This document shows, piece by piece, positions 1 through 5,968 of a stretch of DNA of 13,292 bases. The first letter of the stretch is position 1. Each line of letters starts with the position of its first letter. The translations under genes and the position numbers were made by a program. The notes below the pieces were generated by a model. It was given only the letters and a program-made list of their open reading frames with translations, was not told where the DNA came from and made no database searches. The DNA is from Discostella pseudostelligera. Taxonomy: Eukaryota; Bacillariophyta; Thalassiosirophyceae; Thalassiosirales; Thalassiosiraceae. The DNA is taken from positions 1 to 13,292 of the forward strand of contig JALLBK010000978.1 of NCBI GenBank assembly GCA_036940085.1, written 5' to 3'.

Positions 1-3000
1 CATCCGTGGGATTAGAAGTAACGTTGTTGTCGTTGGAAGCATCTGATTGACTTGGTGTAGTGGGTTCGTTTGTGGGAGCATCCAAAGGACTATCTGCCTC
101 CGAAGAATTCGGCCGCATTGTGGGCCCGTTGGTGCTGGGAGCATCCAATGGACTTGACGTAGTGGGTTTGTCCGTAGGAGCGAAGGATGGAAAAGCTGTG
201 GTGGGTTCGTTGGTACTGGAAGCAAAGGATGGAGTTGCTGTTGTGGGTTCATTTGTCGGAGCCAAGGATGGGGTGGCTGTGGTGGGCTCGTTCGTTGGAG
301 CGAAGGATGAGGTTGCTGTTGTCGGTTCGTTCGTAGGAGCGAAGGATGGAGTTGCTGTGGTGGGTTCATTCTTTGTCGGAGCGAAGGATGGTGTTGCTGT
401 CGTTGGTTTGTTCGTAGGAGCGAAGGATGGAGAAGCTGTTGTGGGTTCGTTTGTCAGAGCGAAGGATGGGGTGGCTGTGGTGGGCTCGTTCGTAGGAGCA
501 AAGGATTGGGTTGCTGTTGTTGGTTCGTTCGTAGGAGCGAAGGACGGAATAGCTGTTGTGGGTTCGTTCGTTGGAGCAAAGGATGAAGTTGCTGTTGTTG
601 GTTCATTTTTCGGAGCGAAGGATGGGATGGCTGTGGTGGGCTGGTTCGTTGAAGCGAAAGATGGTGTTGCTGTTGTAAGCTCGATCGTTGGAGCGAAGGA
701 TGGAGTTGCTATTGTGGGTTCGTTGGTTGGAGCAAAGGATGGAGTTGCTATTGAGGGTTCGTTCGTTGGAGCGAAGGATGGGGTGGTTGTCGTGGGCTCG
801 TTCGTTGGAGCGAAGGATGGACTTGCTGTTGTGGGTTCATTTGTCGGAGCGAAGGATGGAGTTGCTGTTGTGGGTTCGTTTGTCAGAGCAAAGGATGGGG
901 TGGCTGTTGTTGGTTCGTTCGTAGGAGCGAAGGATGGAGTTGCTGTTGTTGGCTTGTTCGTTGGAGCGAAGGATGGAGTTGCTGTTGTGGGTTCATTTGT
1001 CGGAGCGAAGGATGGGGTGGCTGAGGTGGGCTCGTTCGTTGGTTCGAAGGATGGAGTAGCTGTGACGGGGTCGGTCATAGGAGCAAAGGATGGAGTTGCT
1101 TTTGTGGGTTCATTTGTCGGAGCGAAGTCCGATGGACTTGACGTAGTGGGTTTGTTGGTGGGAGCATACGATGGACTTGCCGTGGCGGGTTCGTCGGTGA
1201 GAGCATTTGATGAACTCGGTCGCATTGTGGGCTTGTTGGCGCTGGGAGCATCCGTGGGATTAGAAGTAACGTTGTTGTCGTTGGAAGCATCTGATTGACT
1301 TGGCGTAGTGGGTTTGTTGGTGGGAGCATTTGATGGATTTGCCGTGGTGGGTTCATTGCTGGGAGTATCCGATGGACCAGCCGTGGTGGGTTCTTTGGAT
1401 TGGGCATCCGATAGACTAGAATTAATTGGACTTGCTAAAATGGGTTCGTTGGTAGGTGCAGTTGAGGGATTTCCAAGGGGGGGATTGTTGGAGGGGGCAC
1501 TTGAAGGCTGACTTGGCATGGGGGTGGTGGGTTTGTTGGTTGAAATTTGATTATGACAATGCGGCGTTGGAGCATTTGATGCTGGATTATTGTCGTTGGG
1601 TTCTTCAGTGGAAGCAGAGGAAGGAGGACTTGTTGTTGTGAGGTTCATTGTGGGACCATCCGATGGATTCGCAGTGGTGGGACTGTTTGTGGGAGCATCC
1701 GTTGTACTCGGCTTCGTGGGTTCTGTTGTGTTGGTGGGAGTGTCCGAGGGACTAGCAGTTGTGGGTTTGTTGATGGGAGCATCCGATGGACGACTCGCCG
1801 TGGTGGGAGCATCTGATATACTTGGCGTCGTGGGTTCATTGGTGCTGGAAGCATTTAATGGACTTGGCATCGTGGGTTTGTTGGTGGGAGCATCTGATGA
1901 ACTCGGCCGCATTGGAGTCATTTGAATGAAGGATGGCATTGCCGTGGTGGGCTCGTTGGTGATGGGAGCATCCGAGGTACTAGTCGTGGTGGGATCGTTG
2001 GTTTGAGCACAGGAAGGACTTGCCATGTCAGATTCGTGGTTGGGGGGTGCAGACGGGGGAGGAGACGGATTACTAGGGTTGTCGATGATCGCGATAAAAG
2101 CCGTTGTTGGTGCGTCCATGATTTCACAAGTCGCTGGTAGAACTCTGTTATAGCATCTTTGAGCCGCGTTGCAACAATTCCAAATGCCCGTTTGCAAATT
2201 TCCCTCTACAAATTTGCATGCTCGAGTAGCTCGACAAGAATTGAGAATATTCCCAACATGCTCCCCCATTCCTACGCTGTAACATGATTCAAAACCGATG
2301 CATGAGTCACGTATTTCTCCAACATTAGTACCTACATAACCGACCTGCTCGCCAACCTGATAACAAGCAGAAGTACCATGACAGGAGTTGATTATGTTCC
2401 CAACATTTCCGTAAATATACCCCACACCCCAACAAGCATAATCCCCTCCTTTGCAACTATTAACCACCCATGGGATGGTTGCTCTTTTACACGCGTTAGT
2501 TCCAAAGCAGCTTCCATCCTTGCATACTTTGCCGGTGAAAAACTTGCAAGCATCACGCCCCCCAGGGCCAACACAGCATTTCCCGCCACATGCTGACGCA
2601 CAGGTGGTGTCGGTGTAGATTCCCGATCCATCAACGTGGAATCCACCGACACAATTGATGTAGCCTGCTGAAGCACACATCGAAGTGGTCTGCAGCGTCC
2701 TGCTGGTGCTGTTGGCTGTGGTTCTACCATGAAGTACACTGCTGCTGCTACTATCCTCGGCAGCCCCCCTAACACCACCACCATTCTTCCTGGTGCGGAC
2801 GTTTGTTGGCAAAATGATTTCTGTTGTACCACCAATAAGGGCACCACCGTGATGACGATGATCTTCATGGGCGGTATCCTCTTCTACGTCAGGAGCGCCC
2901 ACTGTTGTGGCAGTGCTGGTGGACGACGACGACGACGAGGCGGACGGGACGAGAAGCTGCTGTGCAATGAACGGTAGGACCGCGGAGGATAGAATACCAG

Positions 3001-3346
3001 CGTCTGCGACCAGCACCACATCAACGTCGTCGTCATCGTACCTTCGGTACCTCTTCGTCTTCATCTTGTTGTTTGGAAGACGATGATCATGAGCAGCATC
3101 ATACGAAGAGGAGGCTGCTTCGACAGCATGAGTTGCTGGTTCATGATGATGATCGTGCACGGGCACTCGCACCATCCCCTTGTCGCCCTCTTCCTCTGCC
3201 AATGATGCCGTGAGGGTTTCAACATCTTGTTCTTCCTCCTTCGTACTACGACCATACGACGACCATGACGGCGACGAAGCGACGAAGGCGAAAGTGGCCG
3301 CAGACGACACGGCTAGAAAAGATAGCGAAGTGGGTGAAAACAGCAT
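1..3346 (-). CDS. Large secreted Cys-rich, Thr/Pro-repeat cell-surface protein (C-terminus beyond window)
   Basis: Read on the minus strand, the frame beginning at the ATG at 3346-3344 has no stop for 1,115 codons and runs off the left edge. An in-frame TAG lies just upstream (3352-3350), which supports this start. Residues 1-24 look like a signal peptide (MLFSPTSLSFLAVSSAATF, then FVAS). Residues 25-215 are polar, with His/Asp clusters (HDHHHE at 64-69, HEDHRHH at 160-166), a hydrophobic stretch at about 108-133 and a Ser run at 137-142. R216-T-L-Q219 is an RxL-type site just before a 22-cysteine domain (C224-C407). From 408 onward the chain is Thr/Pro/Ser/Ala/Asn-rich, with 13-residue repeats. 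Introns are not needed. The architecture resembles diatom cell-wall or extracellular-matrix proteins; mucin-like O-glycosylation is an inference. I recognise no specific named gene. The frame is certain; the function is not. Confidence 0.85.
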   Translation of the reverse strand, partial: MLFSPTSLSFLAVSSAATFAFVASSPSWSSYGRSTKEEEQDVETLTASLAEEEGDKGMVRVPVHDHHHEPATHAVEAASSSYDAAHDHRLPNNKMKTKRYRRYDDDDVDVVLVADAGILSSAVLPFIAQQLLVPSASSSSSSTSTATTVGAPDVEEDTAHEDHRHHGGALIGGTTEIILPTNVRTRKNGGGVRGAAEDSSSSSVLHGRTTANSTSRTLQTTSMCASAGYINCVGGFHVDGSGIYTDTTCASACGGKCCVGPGGRDACKFFTGKVCKDGSCFGTNACKRATIPWVVNSCKGGDYACWGVGYIYGNVGNIINSCHGTSACYQVGEQVGYVGTNVGEIRDSCIGFESCYSVGMGEHVGNILNSCRATRACKFVEGNLQTGIWNCCNAAQRCYNRVLPATCEIMDAPTTAFIAIIDNPSNPSPPPSAPPNHESDMASPSCAQTNDPTTTSTSDAPITNEPTTAMPSFIQMTPMRPSSSDAPTNKPTMPSPLNASSTNEPTTPSISDAPTTASRPSDAPINKPTTASPSDTPTNTTEPTKPSTTDAPTNSPTTANPSDGPTMNLTTTSPPSSASTEEPNDNNPASNAPTPHCHNQISTNKPTTPMPSQPSSAPSNNPPLGNPSTAPTNEPILASPINSSLSDAQSKEPTTAGPSDTPSNEPTTANPSNAPTNKPTTPSQSDASNDNNVTSNPTDAPSANKPTMRPSSSNALTDEPATASPSYAPTNKPTTSSPSDFAPTNEPTKATPSFAPMTDPVTATPSFEPTNEPTSATPSFAPTNEPTTATPSFAPTNKPTTATPSFAPTNEPTTATPSFALTNEPTTATPSFAPTNEPTTASPSFAPTNEPTTTTPSFAPTNEPSIATPSFAPTNEPTIATPSFAPTIELTTATPSFASTNQPTTAIPSFAPKNEPTTATSSFAPTNEPTTAIPSFAPTNEPTTATQSFAPTNEPTTATPSFALTNEPTTASPSFAPTNKPTTATPSFAPTKNEPTTATPSFAPTNEPTTATSSFAPTNEPTTATPSLAPTNEPTTATPSFASSTNEPTTAFPSFAPTDKPTTSSPLDAPSTNGPTMRPNSSEADSPLDAPTNEPTTPSQSDASNDNNVTSNPTD
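183..1127 (-). repeat. About 24 tandem copies of a 39-bp (13-residue) coding repeat
   Basis: In the minus frame the units read TNEPTTATPSFAP with small substitutions. I count about 24 consecutive units, corresponding to about residues 740-1055 of the secreted protein. Length changes are in-frame: one unit has an extra codon near 370, giving PTKNEP. The repeat is Thr/Pro-rich with a Glu in nearly every unit and no cysteine, which suits an extended, possibly O-glycosylated stalk. More degenerate units (APTNKPTTxSPSD type) flank the array at about 1-180 and 1130-2100. Confidence 0.9.
1130..2125 (-). repeat. Degenerate Thr/Pro-rich repeats between Cys-rich domain and regular array
   Basis: Residues 408 to about 740 of the secreted protein use divergent relatives of the 13-residue unit, such as SDAPTNKPTT, SNEPTTANPS and TDAPTNSPTT. 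The core MRPSSS or MRPNSS recurs near 1900, 1220 and 110. There are a few stray residues untypical of the regular array, including Cys in PSCAQTND and in PHCHN. This looks like an older, decayed part of the same repeat expansion. Confidence 0.75.
2126..2677 (-). other. Cysteine-rich domain of the secreted protein (residues 224-407)
   Basis: This 184-residue segment holds 22 cysteines, an even number consistent with disulfide pairing. Its second half is a degenerate repeat with spacing SC-x4-5-AC: SCFGTNAC, SCKGGDYAC, SCHGTSAC, SCIGFESC, SCRATRAC and CCNAAQRC. Linkers carry a G-x-x-V-G-N-I-x-N-S-C pattern (NVGNIINSC, NVGEIRDSC, HVGNILNSC). Short SC-x-G-x-x-AC repeats of this sort are, from general knowledge, widespread in diatom secreted proteins. 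I cannot assign a ligand or activity. The domain ends abruptly at the Thr/Pro-rich tail. Confidence 0.8.
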
Positions 3347-3385
3347 ATCCTATCGTATCGCGGCGTGAAGAAGATGATGGAAACA

Positions 3386-3410
3386 CTGCTGCTGCTGCTG
3401 CTGCTGCTGC
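3386..3410. repeat. (CTG)8 microsatellite upstream of the secreted-protein start
   Basis: Eight CTG units plus one base lie 40 bp upstream of the secreted protein's ATG, so probably in its 5' UTR, where the transcript would carry CAG repeats. No function is implied. Confidence 0.85.
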
Positions 3411-3543
3411 CGACGTCGATTAATGGTGCAAGGCAACAATTCTGTTTTCGCGCTCAACTGAGAGTTTCGTTCATCGGATTATCGAATTTGATGATGCCGA
3501 GCAAGAGTTTTGGCGAGGTACGACGTCAAAAACAACATCGTTT

Positions 3544-3784
3544 GGGGCATGGCATACCTTCGTGTTTCTGAGAAAGTCGGCGGTTTGGCAAGGCACGCGC
3601 CAAAAAGGAATTGGATTTCTGTTTTCTGGGGCATGGCGTACCTTCGTGTTTCTGAGAAAGTCGGCGGTTTGGCACGGCGCGCGCCAAAAAGGAATTAACC
3701 GTCTGTTTTCTGGGGCATGGCATACCTTCGTGTTTCGCGCTTTTTGAGAAAGTCGGCGGTTTGGCACGACGCGCTTCGGCGAGA
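3544..3784. repeat. 84-bp tandem repeat, three copies, with E2F-like sites
   Basis: Units begin at 3544, 3628 and 3712, each with GGGGCATGGC, followed by TACCTTCGTGTTTC and GAGAAAGTCGGCGGTTTGGC. The first two are full length. The third has a short insertion and a diverged end near 3784. Copies 1 and 2 each contain GCGCCAAAAA (3597-3606 and 3681-3690), which on the minus strand is TTTTTGGCGC, matching the E2F consensus. TTTGGC and GCCAAA within each unit can also form a 6-bp hairpin stem (3584-3604, 3668-3688). The 84-bp period keeps short frames open on both strands, but none looks like a real protein. It lies 198-438 bp upstream of the secreted protein gene. Confidence 0.85.
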
Positions 3785-4527
3785 GATTATTGAGGGGCAA
3801 GGGAATTATTTGAGAAACGTGGTTCATTGGAACATCGTGCCGGTCGAATGATCCCGGTGGCAGAGCAGACTAAAATAGACAACAATTTCGGGATATGTAG
3901 GTCGGAAACGAGCTTAGGTGGCCGTGTGTGGTTGTATTCCACGTGGTGAGGTGGGATGAAATAAGCGAACTATGCAAGACGATTTCAGGACCCCGCGCAC
4001 ACCATCCACCACCTGCGCCGTCGCTATGACACCAATTGAACCTATGGCACAAGGAGACAGAATTGGCGCTAAAGCTCTGTATCTAGTAGTAAGCGATAAT
4101 AACCACCACCACCACCACCACTACGATATGGTACGCGAGAACGATGAACGATGAACCATGTCCGTTTCCGACGCCCTCTCTAGATACCTATGCCACTGCC
4201 ACTGGATGATCACCCCAAACACCCCTCGTCTCTCGTCTCGTCTCATCACTCATCTCATCGTCGCTGCCGCAGCCCGCCAGCCAGCCAGCCAGCGAGTGGC
4301 CTCTACTAACTAGGTAGATAGGTAGAGCTCTCTAGAGAGAGAGGCCGATGCACCGCAGTATCTCTAGTATACAGTAGTAGTACATCATTTACCATTACTA
4401 CCATGCCCGTCCTAGCCAGAGCCATACTGTGATAACACACCAGCAGCAGAAGAGGTCAATATAGTATTTCGAGAATCTGTGGAGAGATGATATGGCGCGA
4501 CGATCTGAAACCGCCGCTACCGCCTAC
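3785..4527. other. Intergenic region, no gene seen
   Basis: I see no supportable gene here. The stretch contains (ACC)7 at 4102-4122, a CCAG tetranucleotide run near 4275-4292 and CTCGT/CTCAT runs near 4228-4262. Open frames are short (about 60 codons), low in complexity and lack splice partners I can identify. Confidence 0.6.
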
Positions 4528-4530
4528 TCC

Positions 4531-4566
4531 TACTACAACAACAACAACAACTACTACTACTACTAC
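4531..4566. repeat. (CAA)/(CTA) trinucleotide microsatellite
   Basis: TACTACAACAACAACAACAA followed by CTA repeats. Both strands keep low-complexity frames open across it, which explains a spurious Asn/Tyr-rich frame starting at 4492. Confidence 0.8.
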
Positions 4567-5968
4567 CTTGTTGCTTGGTGCGCTTGCTATTGGCGGAATC
4601 AAGTAGTGGTGAGGCATGTCAAACATTTATGTGTATGCGCCACCATCAACGCGATCTATGAGTCGTTGTGTCATTATCGACATTGTTTTCATCATTCCAG
4701 GTGCAGCGTGCATATTATATCAATATGAGCAACAACCAACAACAACAGCGGCGCATATATCAACATTAGCAACAACAGCAGCCGCAGCAGCAGCGGGCAG
4801 CGGTACATTCTATTTACAACCAACAATCAGCCAGTGGCGACACAATAATAAACGAGGGGAAGTGTGAGGAAGCGTCCTGACAAATAATGGCAGACACTCA
4901 CTGTATCGCAGAGAGACGACAACGACGATGATGACGACGAGAGAGATGACAACATTGTCAGCTCATCACAGTAGTAGTAACAAATAGACGACGGTGGGAT
5001 GGAGGCAGATGGCAGAGAAGTAGTACGGTGGGAGCGAGAGGGATGCAGCGACAGGCAGAGCGACAGGCAGAGTAGTATGAGTATCAACTCAATACAATTA
5101 CAATCGCTCTCTCAGAAAACCCACTTTGAGATGATGATGACAATGATTATAGTCAAACAATGAATGTACCATCGGAGAAAAGGGGGAAGGTCGATTGGGT
5201 AGAGGGGTGTGGTTTTGCAGCAAAGCATCCGCCACTGCGATTACACAATAGAATCATGCATGCATCGTTAAAGCATCGTCGTCAACAATGTCGAAGAGCA
5301 ATGGTGAGCGGCGTGCAGCAGCAGGAACAGCAGAATATGACCAATAGTTTGATATGCAAGAGCGAGCGTGACAGTGTTGCTACTGGTGGTGGTGATGTGA
5401 AGTTATTCTGTCGAGAAGGTAACGATAATATCGTTGTCAACACGTCGTCTCCTTCCTCGAATAAGACTTGGGCGGCAGGTAGACTAAGAGTGAATTCGGT
5501 AACAATCTAGAGAGTATTGACGGACGATTCTGCCACTATATCGCACCTCCTCTCTAGAGTGAAAGTGAAATTTGCCGAGTCGCAAGTCGGCGGTGAACAT
5601 AATAATTCACGCTCCGTCTGACGTAGTAGTAGTAGTCCTGCTAGGTGTAGGACAATCGACTTCACTTGCTCCTACCTCCAATAGAACGCAAATGGATCAA
5701 ACTTTGAATAAGAATAAAACGACAAAGCTACTAATTTCGTTATCTTTGGATGGAAATGATATATGTTGCTCATTGCCCAAACCGTTGTCGTTTCCGAGTT
5801 GGTTGCAACTCATCTTTATCATCGCCATCGTCCTCCTCCATAATAATACTCCAATCCCAATAACAAACCCCCATCTCAACACATCTTATTTGCTGCATAG
5901 TATAATTCTCGCATTCATAATCAACTCGTCTTAGTCTCTGCTCAATCTCCCACCTTGTTCCCCATTAA
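4567..5968. other. Intergenic region and PA2G4 3' flank, no convincing gene
   Basis: Short plus-strand frames exist (116 codons at 5160-5510 and 120 codons at 5572-5934), but neither shows a domain, signal peptide or similarity I recognise, and the second ends only 34 bp from the PA2G4 stop on the opposite strand. The minus strand from 5968 leftward should hold the PA2G4 3' UTR; its end cannot be placed from sequence alone. Confidence 0.5.

Noticed and set aside
183..1127. CRISPR array
   Set aside because: Repeats are directly adjacent, coding and without unique spacers; the sequence is eukaryotic.
60..1298. Plus-strand 412-codon Val/Gly/Ala repeat frame as a real protein
   Set aside because: The opposite strand has a longer continuous frame with a signal-like start, a Cys-rich domain and a natural Thr/Pro repeat; the plus frame has no domain and arises from the same 39-bp period.
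2392..2868. 158-codon minus-strand frame
   Set aside because: It is out of frame with the continuous 3346-1 reading frame and overlaps its Cys-rich domain; no features of its own.
3471..3827. Frames in both strands across the 84-bp repeat
   Set aside because: They exist because 84 is a multiple of three; composition is not protein-like and they lie in a likely promoter.
5160..5510. 116-codon plus-strand frame
   Set aside because: No recognisable motif, signal or splice partner; length is compatible with chance.
5572..5934. 120-codon plus-strand frame with a hydrophobic segment
   Set aside because: Low-complexity, no recognisable domain, and placed opposite the expected PA2G4 3' UTR.
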